20,380 nt of DNA from JAMQKA01 sp043951865 (GTDB lineage Bacteria > Bacteroidota > Rhodothermia > Balneolales > Balneolaceae). The first letter of the stretch is position 1, and the number at the start of each line of letters is the position of its first letter. The DNA is taken from positions 1 to 20,380 of the forward strand of contig NZ_JBINJF010000046.1 of the NCBI RefSeq assembly GCF_043951865.1. The letters are read 5' to 3'. Below are positions 1 through 7,992 of this stretch, piece after piece. Below the pieces are notes generated by a model. That model did not search any database, was not told the DNA's origin, and was given only the letters and a program-made list of their open reading frames with translations. The position numbers and the translations under genes are program-made.

Positions 1-108
1 GGCCGCGCAGACGTACGTTGGTACGTTGAGCAGGTGATTTGTCCTTCAACGCAGCTGAAAGGCCCATTTCGCAGCCTGTTACAGACTGTAATGATGATTT
101 GGCAATAA
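1..108 (+). CDS. Possible 3' end of an upstream gene (partial)
   Basis: Frame 1 is open from the window edge to a TAA at 106-108, giving 35 residues; the other two plus frames stop within the first 36 bases. The fragment has mixed composition (RWYVEQ, then a basic and hydrophobic tail ending MMIW), as a real C-terminus might. The RWYVE stretch followed by a hydrophobic tail faintly recalls the C-terminus of bacterial sugar transferases, but this is too short to name a family. An open stretch of this length can also occur by chance. Confidence 0.3.
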   Translation, partial: GRADVRWYVEQVICPSTQLKGPFRSLLQTVMMIWQ

Positions 109-178
109 AAAATGGAATAAGTTATGGTCATCCATGAAGTTACATGATTTTATCCAACATACTCGTGAGAAATCCGGG

Positions 179-721
179 CTAGAGACTGATAAGCACCTCG
201 CAGGGAGTATCGGACGGCAGCTGCTCGCGTCCCCTCAGTGCCTGCAGCTCTATGATGAAGGAGTATCCGATTACGTCACCCCCCAGTTTTTCCACCAGCT
301 GTGTAGCCGCGCGGGCCGATCCCCCCGTAGCAATCAGGTCATCGTGGATAATTACCTTGTCTCCATTTTTGAATGCATCTGCGTGCATCTCCACCTGGTC
401 TTCCCCATATTCAAGGGCGTAGGTTTCAGAAACGGTGTCGGCGGGTAGTTTGCCCGGCTTTCGAACCGGAATAAATCCTGCATGGAGATCCTGGGCCAGG
501 TTGGTTCCGAAGAGAAATCCCCTTGACTCAATACCGATCACATAATCGACCTGGGAATACCGGAACGGGCGGGCCAGCATCCGGGAGGTCAACTCGAGGG
601 TATCGGGGTTTTTGAGAAGGGGAGTAATGTCTTTAAAGGCGATACCCGGCCTGGGAAAGTCGGGGATATTGCGGATTTCAGACTCAAGCAGCTGCAGAAT
701 ACTTCTGTTTACAGATTCCAT
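179..721 (-). CDS. apt: Adenine phosphoribosyltransferase
   Basis: Cytoplasmic purine-salvage enzyme that converts adenine and PRPP to AMP and pyrophosphate. The 180-residue protein has the usual family length (E. coli Apt has 183). Visible motifs are the N-terminal DFPRPGIAFKDITPLL block (residues 21-36), the GIESRGF loop (63-69), RKPGKLP (87-93) and the PRPP-binding loop VIIHDDLIATGGSA (123-136). His127 stands where many homologues carry Val; the acidic pair and the TGG turn are intact. The start is the first Met of a well-aligned N-terminus; no Shine-Dalgarno is seen before it. The gene is monocistronic as far as visible, divergent from tadA across 289 bp. No convincing intrinsic terminator lies in 109-178. 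Confidence 0.96.
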   Translation of the reverse strand: MESVNRSILQLLESEIRNIPDFPRPGIAFKDITPLLKNPDTLELTSRMLARPFRYSQVDYVIGIESRGFLFGTNLAQDLHAGFIPVRKPGKLPADTVSETYALEYGEDQVEMHADAFKNGDKVIIHDDLIATGGSARAATQLVEKLGGDVIGYSFIIELQALRGREQLPSDTPCEVLISL

Positions 722-753
722 TCGGCTATTTTTTTACTATTATTGGAGCTCTG

Positions 754-783
754 ATTATAGCTAATAACCGGAATGGGAAGCAA
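754..783 (-). promoter_or_regulatory. Candidate promoter of apt
   Basis: On the minus strand TTGCTT (778-783) is followed after 18 bases by a perfect TATAAT (754-759), about 33 bases before the apt start codon. This is sigma-70-like and well placed. It is a motif match by eye only, in AT-rich sequence where such matches arise by chance. Confidence 0.4.
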
Positions 784-968
784 ATTTTTGCTTGATATTT
801 CCACTGCAAGTCCGTGCTGAACAGGATCCCCGTCCTGCTTCTTAAATCAAATTAACTGGGACCTTTGCAAAACCCTCTATTTTGTTGGGAGGTTGTTGTA
901 CCACCGACCGTATTAACCTATTATCATTTTAATCAGGAGTACAGCTCTCAGAATAAGGATTTACGAGT

Positions 969-997
969 TTGTAAAATTTTCTAACAAATACATTAAT
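969..997 (+). promoter_or_regulatory. Weak candidate promoter of tadA
   Basis: TTGTAA (969-974), 17 bases, then ATTAAT (992-997), just ahead of the tadA start. Each hexamer matches the sigma-70 consensus at about four of six positions. The rest of the 722-1010 spacer holds no gene I can support. Confidence 0.22.
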
Positions 998-1010
998 TCA
1001 AAACCTGCTT

Positions 1011-1502
1011 ATGCCGCAAAACAACAGCACCCCGACCATCAGACAGCATCAAAAATTTATGCTCCAGGCTTTTAAACTCGCCGAGCAGGCGTACGAAGAG
1101 GATGAAATTCCCGTTGGGGCAATCGTTGTGCAGGAGGACCGCATCATCGGGAAGGGATACAATCAAACCGAGCGCCTCAACGATGCTACGGCCCATGCTG
1201 AAATGCTGGCCATCTCTGCAGCTTGTTCTACAATCGAAAGCAAATATTTAACCGATTGCACGTTGTATGTGACGCTGGAGCCCTGCCCGATGTGTGCCGG
1301 CGCCCTTGTCTGGTCCAGGATCGAACGCGTTGTATTTGGCACACTGGATGCCCGGGCGGGCGCCTGTGGCAGCTTGTTCAACATCGCTGACAACGAAAAG
1401 CTGAATCACCGGGTTGAGGTCATCCAGGGCGTTATGGAGGAAGACTGCAAATGGATACTACAGCATTTTTTTGAAAATAAACGCTCCAAATCCGGACTTT
1501 AA
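1011..1502 (+). CDS. tadA: tRNA-specific adenosine deaminase
   Basis: Zinc enzyme that deaminates the wobble adenosine A34 to inosine in tRNA-Arg(ACG), letting one tRNA read CGU, CGC and CGA. It belongs to the cytidine-deaminase-like fold. The 163-residue protein has the zinc and proton-shuttle motif T-A-H62-A-E64 and the second zinc motif E-P-C92-P-M-C95-A-G-A, giving the His-Cys-Cys ligand set with Glu64 as catalytic acid/base. The DEIPVGA segment (31-37) and the ARAGACGSLFNI stretch are typical of TadA rather than of guanine or cytosine deaminases. No Shine-Dalgarno precedes the ATG. It stands alone between divergent apt and the xylose block. Confidence 0.96.
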   Translation: MPQNNSTPTIRQHQKFMLQAFKLAEQAYEEDEIPVGAIVVQEDRIIGKGYNQTERLNDATAHAEMLAISAACSTIESKYLTDCTLYVTLEPCPMCAGALVWSRIERVVFGTLDARAGACGSLFNIADNEKLNHRVEVIQGVMEEDCKWILQHFFENKRSKSGL

Positions 1503-1602
1503 TCTTGATTATTCACGCACACCTTCGATCCACTGCCCAGTTGGTGGTGAGCCAGCAGCAAGCGAAAGTTGCCAATGCAATAAAATATACCCTCAACTTA
1601 AC

Positions 1603-1632
1603 TTTGAATTTTCTGGCATATGCATATTTTAG
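1603..1632 (+). promoter_or_regulatory. Candidate promoter/operator of the xylose block
   Basis: TTTG (1603-1606) and TATTTTAG (1625-1632) are 18 bases apart. This loosely resembles the TTTG / TAnnTTTG promoter layout of Bacteroidota. A perfect 10-bp palindrome, ATATGCATAT (1618-1627), lies between and over the second element and could be an operator half-site pair. The 199-bp gap between tadA and the isomerase-like gene is long enough for its own promoter. This is inference from spacing and motif only. Confidence 0.3.
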
Positions 1633-1701
1633 GATAGGAATTTTTCAAAGGGTTTTTTCATTCATTGTTACACTAAATTTCAATCAAAAACGGGATACAT
1701 T

Positions 1702-2712
1702 ATGTCAAGACCAGTAACACTATTCACCGGCCAGTGGGCCGACCTGACATTAGAAACGATTGCCGAAAAAGCGGCTTCGTGGGGATATGACGGACTCGAG
1801 CTGGCTTGCTGGGGAGATCACTTTGATGTCCACCGTGCACTGGAGGAAGATGATTATTGCGAGCAGCAAAAAGAGCTGCTTGCCAAGTACGACCTTCAGG
1901 TATGGTCGATCAGCAACCACCTGGTGGGTCAGGGCGTGTGCGATCTGATCGATGAACGCCATAAAGAGATCCTTCCCAAACATGTTTGGGGCGACGGGGA
2001 TCCTGAAGGGGTCCGGCAACGCGCGGCCGATGAGATGAAAGCCACCGCCCGTGCCGCAGCAAAACTGGGCGTACCGGTGGTCAACGGATTTACGGGGAGC
2101 TCTATCTGGTCAAAACTGTACTCCTTCCCCCCCAACCTGCCCGATACGGTAGACGAGGGATTTCAGGATTTTGCCGACCGCTGGAACCCGATCCTGGATG
2201 TATTTGATGAAGTGGGGATCAAGTTCGGTCTTGAGGTCCACCCCACCGAAATCGCGTTTGACATCGCCTCTGCCGAGCGTGCCATCGAGGCACTGGATGG
2301 ACGCGAAACCTTTGGCTTCAACTACGACCCCAGCCACCTCGGCTACCAGGGAGTGGATTATGTTGGATTTATCGATACTTTCTCCGACCGTATTTATCAT
2401 GTACACATGAAGGATGTGTGGTGGTCAGACAAGCCGACCAAGGCGGGTGTGTTCGGGGGACATACCGAATTCGGAAATAAAGACCGCTATTGGGACTTTG
2501 TGTCGGTAGGACGCGGCAAAATCGATTTTGACCGGATCATTCGTGCACTCAACCGCATTGAGTACGCCGGACCGCTTTCCGTCGAATGGGAAGACAGCGG
2601 CATGGACCGCGAAGTGGGAGCCAGCGAATCCGCAGATTACTGCAAAAAAATCGACTTCTCCGCTCCCGGCGCCGCATTTGACTCTGCCTTCTCAGATAGC
2701 GATGAAGAATAA
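1702..2712 (+). CDS. Sugar phosphate isomerase/epimerase-like TIM-barrel protein
   Basis: A 336-residue member of the xylose-isomerase-like TIM-barrel superfamily (AP endonuclease 2 fold, Pfam PF01261), which includes ketose epimerases, hydroxypyruvate isomerase and inosose dehydratase. Likely metal-centre residues are visible: Glu178 in GLEVHPTE, Asp209 and His212 in NYDPSH, His235 in VHMKD and Glu295 in SVEWED. The N-terminal YDGLELACWGDHFD strand and the long acidic C-tail (ending SDSDEE) are also clear. It sits first in a block with xylulokinase and class II xylose isomerase on the same strand, so it probably acts on xylose or a related pentose or its oxidation product. The exact substrate cannot be read from sequence. 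The start lacks a Shine-Dalgarno. Family call sure, substrate unsure. Confidence 0.88.
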   Translation: MSRPVTLFTGQWADLTLETIAEKAASWGYDGLELACWGDHFDVHRALEEDDYCEQQKELLAKYDLQVWSISNHLVGQGVCDLIDERHKEILPKHVWGDGDPEGVRQRAADEMKATARAAAKLGVPVVNGFTGSSIWSKLYSFPPNLPDTVDEGFQDFADRWNPILDVFDEVGIKFGLEVHPTEIAFDIASAERAIEALDGRETFGFNYDPSHLGYQGVDYVGFIDTFSDRIYHVHMKDVWWSDKPTKAGVFGGHTEFGNKDRYWDFVSVGRGKIDFDRIIRALNRIEYAGPLSVEWEDSGMDREVGASESADYCKKIDFSAPGAAFDSAFSDSDEE

Positions 2713-2731
2713 ACTGAAAATCGAATACTGA

Positions 2732-2808
2732 TCGCCGGCAGCGATCCCCCCCGGGCATACAAATGGCGTCCGGGGGGGACCTGCCGGCGATGCTTGTTGT
2801 ACCGGCAG
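2732..2808 (+). other. Long G/C-rich hairpin with a competing downstream hairpin
   Basis: The spacer between the isomerase-like gene and xylB holds a 10-bp perfect stem (TCGCCGGCAG, 2732-2741, with CTGCCGGCGA, 2781-2790). It continues through a small internal loop into a run of seven C (2746-2752) paired with seven G (2772-2778) plus two more G-C pairs. No T-run follows, so it is not a classic intrinsic terminator. The right arm can instead pair with CCGGCAG at 2802-2808 (7 bp, 14-base loop). The two structures exclude each other. Possible roles are mRNA processing or stabilisation, or attenuation of xylB and xylA; a dispersed palindromic repeat is the alternative. Confidence 0.75.
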
Positions 2809-2859
2809 AACTGCACCGGTCAACACAAGGTCAATATAACCTCAGAAGAATTATTTTAC

Positions 2860-4347
2860 ATGTATTTACTAGGATATGACGTAGGGAGTTCAAGCATAAA
2901 AGCCAGCCTTATCGAGGCTGACGGTGGTACGCTGGTAAGTGCGGCCACCTCCCCCGATAAAGAGCTGGAGATGTCGGCTCCCGAGCCCGGATGGGCCGAA
3001 CAGGATCCCGAGAACTGGTGGAGCCACGTCGTGAAGGCCACCCGTCAAATCGTTTCGGAAGCCGATATCGACACGAACGACATTAAGGCGATCGGCATCT
3101 CCTACCAGATGCACGGGCTCGTCCTGGTCGACGGAGACCAGCAGCCGTTGCGTCCCTCCATCATCTGGTGCGACGGGCGGGCCGTGGATATCGGGCAAAA
3201 AGCGTTTGAAGAGCTGGGCGAAGAGTACTGCCTGGACCACTTCCTGAATTCGCCTGGGAACTTTACCGCCTCTAAACTGAAGTGGGTTAAAGAAAATGAA
3301 CCGGATCTTTACAACCGGGCGGTTAAATTTATGCTGCCCGGCGATTACATCGCCATGAAGATGACCGGTAATATATCGACCACTACATCCGGACTTTCCG
3401 AAGGCATCTTCTGGGATTTCAAGTCGAACGGAATCGCAACTCCACTGCTGGATCACTACGGCATCTCAGAAGATCTGATCCCGGAGGTTCATCCAAACAT
3501 GGGGGACCACGGCAAACTTTCTGCCTCGGCAGCGGAAGAGCTGGGGCTTTCAAAAGGGATCAACATCGCCTACCGGGCGGGCGATCAGCCGAATAACGCA
3601 CTTTCGTTAAACGTGCTGAACCCGGGAGAGGTCGCTTCCACGGCGGGAACCTCCGGTGTAATTTACGGGGTTACGGATGAACCGCTCTATGACCGCCAGT
3701 CGCGCGTCAACACGTTTGTGCATGTAAACCACGGCAAAGATCATCCGCGTTATGGCGTGCTGCTCTGTGTCAACGGTACCGGCATCCAGTACAGCTGGCT
3801 GCGCAATACACTTCTTGACGGCAGATCCTACAGTTACGACGAGATGAATGAAATGGCCGGCAGCGTACCGATTGGAGCTGAAGGAATTTCTGTACTACCG
3901 TTTGGCAACGGCCCCGAACGCCCGCTTGCGAATAAAAACCTGGGAGGCCGGATTAATGGAATTCAATTCAACCGTCATAAAATCGGTCATGTGATCCGGG
4001 CCGCGCAAGAGGGTATCGCATTTGCTCTGAACTACGGGCTGCAGATAATGAAAGAGATGGGAATGGATATAGAGACGGTGCGCGTGGGCCATACCAACAT
4101 GTTCCTGAGTCCCGTTTTTGCCGAAGCCTTTACCAATGTTACAGGCAAGATCGTTGAGATGTACAATACCGACGGTTCGGTGGGTGCAGCCATTGGCGCG
4201 GGCCTCGGCGCCGGCGTCTACAAAAAACGATCAGAAGCATTTGCCGGGTTAAAAAAGGTGAAAACCCAGGAGCCGGAAAACGAGCTCGTCAAATCATATT
4301 CTGCCGCATACGGGCGCTGGCATGAGGAGTTGGAGCGTGCGATGTGA
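2860..4347 (+). CDS. xylB: Xylulokinase
   Basis: FGGY-family sugar kinase that phosphorylates D-xylulose with ATP to xylulose 5-phosphate, feeding the pentose phosphate pathway. The 495-residue protein has the N-terminal phosphate loop (LGYDVGSSSIKA, Asp7), the Q-M84-H85-G substrate loop typical of xylulokinases, WCDGR (103-107), and the catalytic Asp242 in AGDQPNNA, followed by a second nucleotide-binding region (TAGTSGVIYG, 261-270). The frame stays open 22 codons upstream to an ATG at 2794, but family alignment begins at the MYLLGYD Met. The upstream extension would run through sequence that forms a hairpin, so I choose 2860. It lies 72 bp before xylA on the same strand. Confidence 0.95.
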   Translation: MYLLGYDVGSSSIKASLIEADGGTLVSAATSPDKELEMSAPEPGWAEQDPENWWSHVVKATRQIVSEADIDTNDIKAIGISYQMHGLVLVDGDQQPLRPSIIWCDGRAVDIGQKAFEELGEEYCLDHFLNSPGNFTASKLKWVKENEPDLYNRAVKFMLPGDYIAMKMTGNISTTTSGLSEGIFWDFKSNGIATPLLDHYGISEDLIPEVHPNMGDHGKLSASAAEELGLSKGINIAYRAGDQPNNALSLNVLNPGEVASTAGTSGVIYGVTDEPLYDRQSRVNTFVHVNHGKDHPRYGVLLCVNGTGIQYSWLRNTLLDGRSYSYDEMNEMAGSVPIGAEGISVLPFGNGPERPLANKNLGGRINGIQFNRHKIGHVIRAAQEGIAFALNYGLQIMKEMGMDIETVRVGHTNMFLSPVFAEAFTNVTGKIVEMYNTDGSVGAAIGAGLGAGVYKKRSEAFAGLKKVKTQEPENELVKSYSAAYGRWHEELERAM

Positions 4348-4419
4348 ATCGCCTGCGGCCAGTACCATTCAGATGACTTAAACTACAACTCAGAAAATTC
4401 AAGTAATAACGATAATTCT

Positions 4420-5748
4420 ATGAAGATAACTACTGGTGAAAAAGAGTATTTCCCCGAAATAGACAAGATCGAATTTGAGGGAAGGGATTCCGACAATCCC
4501 CTCGCATTCAAATACTATGATGAAAACAAGAAGGTTGCCGGAGAATCGATGAAAGACTTTTTCCGGTTTGCAATCGCCTACTGGCACACCTTTACCGGTA
4601 CCGGCGGTGACCCTTTTGGCGTAGGCACTCGTCAATTTCCCTGGCTGACATCCGCCGACCCCATTCAGCGGGCCAAGGATAAAATGGATGCGGCTTTCGA
4701 GTTTATCACCAAGCTGGGAGTTCCCTTTTATTGCTTTCACGACTACGACCTGGTGGATGAGGCCGATACCATCGCGGAATCCGAAAAAAGGCTGAAAACG
4801 ATTGTGGAATACGCCAAAAAGAAGCAGGAGGAATCGGGCGTACAACTGCTCTGGGGAACGGCCAACCTGTTTACCAACCCCCGCTATATGAACGGGGCAG
4901 CTACCAACCCCGACTTTTCAGTAGTTTCGCACGCCGCCGTCCAGGTCAAAAATGCACTTGACGCCACCATCGAGCTCGGCGGCGATAATTATGTGTTCTG
5001 GGGCGGACGAGAAGGCTACATGTCACTCCTCAATACCGATATGAAACGCGAGCAGGAACACCTGGCAACGTTTCTCAAAAAGGCGCGTGACTATGGCCGC
5101 GAAAACGGATTTGAGGGCACCTACCTGATTGAACCGAAGCCGATGGAGCCGATGAAGCACCAGTACGACTTTGACACGGCGACCGTCATCGGGTTTCTGC
5201 GTGAACACGGGCTTGATGAGGATTTCAAGGTCAACATCGAGGTCAACCACGCGATCCTCTCGCAGCACACCTTCCAGCATGAGCTCGAAGTGGCGGCCTC
5301 CAACGGGCTTCTCGGCAGCATCGATGCCAACCGCGGCGACTATCAAAACGGCTGGGATACCGACCAGTTTCCGGTCAACATTTACGAATTGACCCAGGCG
5401 ATGCTGGTACTGCTGGAACATGGTGGACTGGGTACAGGAGGTTTCAACTTTGATGCCAAGCTCCGCAGAAATTCAACCGATCTCGAGGACCTGTTCTATG
5501 CACATATCGGCGGAATGGACATGATGGCCCGGGCGCTGGAGACCGCCGCCGCGATCCTGGAAGATTCCGAATACAACGAGCTGCGCAAGCAAAGATACAG
5601 CTCATTCGACAGTGGCAAGGGAGCCCAGTTTGAAAAAGGCAACCTCAGCCTGGAAGAGCTCAGAGCGTATGCGATCGAACACGGAGAACCCGATCAGATA
5701 AGCGGGCGACAGGAATACTACGAAAATCTTATCAACCAGTATATCTAG
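4420..5748 (+). CDS. xylA: Xylose isomerase (class II)
   Basis: Interconverts D-xylose and D-xylulose in the cytoplasm; a metal-dependent TIM barrel, usually a homotetramer. The 442-residue length and the longer N-terminus are typical of class II enzymes. The active-site set is complete and lines up with E. coli XylA at a constant offset of +6: His107 and Asp110 (FHDYD), Glu238 and Lys240 (IEPKP), Glu274 and His277 (IEVNH), Asp302 (DANRGD), Asp313 and Asp315 (GWDTD) and Asp345 (NFDAK). WGGREGY (194-200) is also present. No Shine-Dalgarno is visible. It is the last gene of the xylose block and is followed by a strong intrinsic terminator. Confidence 0.98.
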   Translation: MKITTGEKEYFPEIDKIEFEGRDSDNPLAFKYYDENKKVAGESMKDFFRFAIAYWHTFTGTGGDPFGVGTRQFPWLTSADPIQRAKDKMDAAFEFITKLGVPFYCFHDYDLVDEADTIAESEKRLKTIVEYAKKKQEESGVQLLWGTANLFTNPRYMNGAATNPDFSVVSHAAVQVKNALDATIELGGDNYVFWGGREGYMSLLNTDMKREQEHLATFLKKARDYGRENGFEGTYLIEPKPMEPMKHQYDFDTATVIGFLREHGLDEDFKVNIEVNHAILSQHTFQHELEVAASNGLLGSIDANRGDYQNGWDTDQFPVNIYELTQAMLVLLEHGGLGTGGFNFDAKLRRNSTDLEDLFYAHIGGMDMMARALETAAAILEDSEYNELRKQRYSSFDSGKGAQFEKGNLSLEELRAYAIEHGEPDQISGRQEYYENLINQYI

Positions 5749-5763
5749 CCTGCATTTTCACCG

Positions 5764-5799
5764 GTGCGGCGTACTTATGAAGTACGTCGCACTTTTTTT
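5764..5799 (+). terminator. Intrinsic terminator after xylA
   Basis: A 13-bp stem (5764-5776 with 5780-5792, one G-T wobble, 3-base loop) is followed directly by seven T (5793-5799), 15 bp after the xylA stop. It ends the xylose transcript and separates it from the convergent SulP gene. Confidence 0.93.
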
Positions 5800-5916
5800 A
5801 TGATTCGGCATACAGCCCCCCCTTCCTGATTTCAGACCATCAATCGGCAGCTTATCATCTCCGGTATGGGGCCACTCCAGTTTCAACGTAAATCTCAATT
5901 TCCCTCCTGCAGCCCG

Positions 5917-7668
5917 TTAATCCACCGTATCCATATAGTCAGTCAACCGGTGGTCGGACGAATCTTTCTGCTGCCACTTTTGGAGAATATACTGAACCGC
6001 CTGATGAGTGGTCATGTGGAAATGCGAGCCACCGAGTCGTCGTGCCAGCCCGGACCGCAGCATGATATCCCGAATCGGTCCCTTAAGTCCGGCAAAGTGC
6101 AGATCTATATTAAGCTCCTGCAAACTTTCAACCACATTCTGCAGGGCTTCTATGGCCGTCGTATCCAGGTCATTTATACTGCGCCCCTCGATTATGACCG
6201 CCTCAATCGTTCGATTCTCTTCTTCACTCTTTGTTATAATATATTCCTTGAAATACTCTGCATTGTTAAAAGAGAAGGAAGCGTCAACCCGCAGAACCAG
6301 CAATCCGCGTATGCGGTCGGCCTCCGGATACCGCTTGATATCACGAAAGAAATGAGAACCGGAAATATGGCCCAGTTCAGCCACATTCGGGCGACTTGCG
6401 CGAATAAGGACACCCACCAGGGATGCCCCCACCCCCAACAGAATCCCTTCCTGTATTCCTATAACCAGTATTGTAATAAACGTAAATAGAGCGATGTATC
6501 CATCCCGTTCTTTGGTTCTGAACAGGTAACGGATCTGCTTTATTTCTATGAGGCCAAGCGAGGCAACAATAATTATGGCGGAAAGGGCCGGCATCGGCAC
6601 ATAATAAAAAAGCGGGGTCAAAAACAGCAGTGTCAGTCCTATTAAAATTCCTGCAAAAACATTGGTCAAGGGAGTCTTACCCCCTGCCTGCTCGTTAACA
6701 GCCGACCTCGAAAAACTGCCTGAAATAGGAATACTTCTGAAAAATCCGCCAACCAAGTTCGCGGTACCGATAGCCCAAAGCTCGCGATTGGGACTGATGG
6801 TATAGTTGTATTTGGAGGCGAACGTCCGCCCGAGGGTCACCACATTCATAAATTGAACCAGCGACAGGGTTAAGACGGTGGGCACCAACCGCCGCAACTG
6901 TTCAAAGCTGAATGCAGGGATAGTCGGGGCGGGGAGTCCCCCGTCAATAGATCCCACCACTTCCACTCCGCGTTGATCCAGTCCCATTCCCCAAACCGCG
7001 GCTGAGCTCAGGATGACCAGTATTAACGCATCCGGCGCTGCCGGCAAAAACCTGTTGAAGGCGAAAAGAACCAGGATTCCGGAAACTCCGATGATAAAGG
7101 TAACCAGGTGCAGTTCGCTCCATACCCCGGCGAGCTCAGTAATAATATCGTATATATACTGCGTCTGCTGCAGGTTTATGCCCGTTAAATTGCCAAGCTG
7201 GCTAAACGAGATGATCAGGGGCGCGGCTGTTGTAAATCCGATAATAACAGGCTTGGACAACAGGTTTACAATAAAACCCAGCCGGGCCACCGACATGGCG
7301 ATCTGCGTGATCCCGACAAATATGCCGAGCAAAATAACCAGGGAGATATACTGGTCGCTGCCCGGTTCAGCAATGAGCCCGACCCCCGCCGCTACAATAA
7401 GCATGTCGATGGCTACAATACCGACTGAAAGATGCCGTGAGGTAGCAAAAAGCGGGTAGATGAGCAGCGGCACCAACGATGCATACAGCCCGTAGATGGC
7501 AGGCAAACCGGCCAGTACAGCATACGCCATTCCCTGCGGAATAAGCATTACACCAACCGTTACACCGGCAGACAGGTCGTTACGAAGCGTTTCAGACGAA
7601 TAGTCGGAAAGCCACTTGAAAATCGTGAGTTTGGAAAGAAACCATTCATATTGTTCTCTCAAACCCAT
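5917..7668 (-). CDS. SulP/SLC26-family anion transporter with STAS domain
   Basis: Inner-membrane anion transporter of 583 residues, the normal SulP length. The family signature region MLIPQGMAYAVLAGLP (41-56) and the SRHLSVG segment (77-83) lie in the first transmembrane repeat. Many hydrophobic spans follow to about residue 430, with the GNLVGGFF/SGSFSRSAVN-type region of repeat two in between. A cytoplasmic STAS domain (about 435-565) ends the protein, with the usual strand-loop EGRSINDLDTTAIEAL. SulP members carry sulfate, bicarbonate or dicarboxylates, and the substrate cannot be read from sequence. A beta-carbonic anhydrase lies about 2 kb away, which makes bicarbonate a fair hypothesis. 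Divergent from the lipoprotein gene; no Shine-Dalgarno. Confidence 0.93.
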   Translation of the reverse strand: MGLREQYEWFLSKLTIFKWLSDYSSETLRNDLSAGVTVGVMLIPQGMAYAVLAGLPAIYGLYASLVPLLIYPLFATSRHLSVGIVAIDMLIVAAGVGLIAEPGSDQYISLVILLGIFVGITQIAMSVARLGFIVNLLSKPVIIGFTTAAPLIISFSQLGNLTGINLQQTQYIYDIITELAGVWSELHLVTFIIGVSGILVLFAFNRFLPAAPDALILVILSSAAVWGMGLDQRGVEVVGSIDGGLPAPTIPAFSFEQLRRLVPTVLTLSLVQFMNVVTLGRTFASKYNYTISPNRELWAIGTANLVGGFFRSIPISGSFSRSAVNEQAGGKTPLTNVFAGILIGLTLLFLTPLFYYVPMPALSAIIIVASLGLIEIKQIRYLFRTKERDGYIALFTFITILVIGIQEGILLGVGASLVGVLIRASRPNVAELGHISGSHFFRDIKRYPEADRIRGLLVLRVDASFSFNNAEYFKEYIITKSEEENRTIEAVIIEGRSINDLDTTAIEALQNVVESLQELNIDLHFAGLKGPIRDIMLRSGLARRLGGSHFHMTTHQAVQYILQKWQQKDSSDHRLTDYMDTVD

Positions 7669-7992
7669 ACGAACATGAAACTGGTTGTATATGATTTTAA
7701 GTGCCGAATAACCGTTCAGTTTATGTTAAAGATTTTTTGATAAAGATGTTGTTCGATTTTGAATTGATTTGCCCGTTCTTTATTTACCTTAGATTAGTGA
7801 CAGATCCTTAAAAAAATTATAGAGATAAATTTTGCAATATTTTATCCCCAATGACATCTTAATTTTTTCAATTTTATTTCACCCAATATTTTTTTAAACT
7901 GGTAAACATTAATATTTTTTAATGTTTACCAGCTCAAGGGCATCTAAAGTATCAAGTCGGTTAGGTAATATCATCCATTTAATTATATTCGT
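7669..7992. other. AT-rich divergent spacer between the SulP and lipoprotein genes
   Basis: A 324-bp, strongly AT-rich spacer with no ORF I can support. It must hold the 5' control regions of both genes, as both are transcribed away from it. The only clear structure is the perfect inverted repeat at 7899-7932, described separately. Both start codons are preceded by the same TTCGT and no Shine-Dalgarno. Confidence 0.7.
7899..7932. repeat. Perfect 14-bp inverted repeat (operator or 5'-leader hairpin)
   Basis: CTGGTAAACATTAA (7899-7912) and its exact reverse complement (7919-7932) flank a 6-base loop, 61 bp ahead of the lipoprotein start. Because the two flanking genes diverge, this cannot be an ordinary end-of-gene terminator. 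It could be a dimeric repressor or activator site, or a hairpin in the leader mRNA of the lipoprotein. Confidence 0.85.

Noticed and set aside
2794..2859. Upstream ATG extending xylB by 22 codons
   Set aside because: The extension has no family similarity and begins right at the right arm of the hairpin; the kinase fold starts at the Met at 2860.
2890..3456. Long minus-strand ORF of 188 codons opposite xylB
   Set aside because: It lies wholly inside a clear xylulokinase gene on the other strand, has no recognisable domain, and is explained by the codon pattern of xylB.
5866..6489. Plus-strand ORF of 207 codons overlapping the SulP gene
   Set aside because: Antisense to the STAS end of a well-supported transporter; no domain, and the composition is that of a shadow frame.
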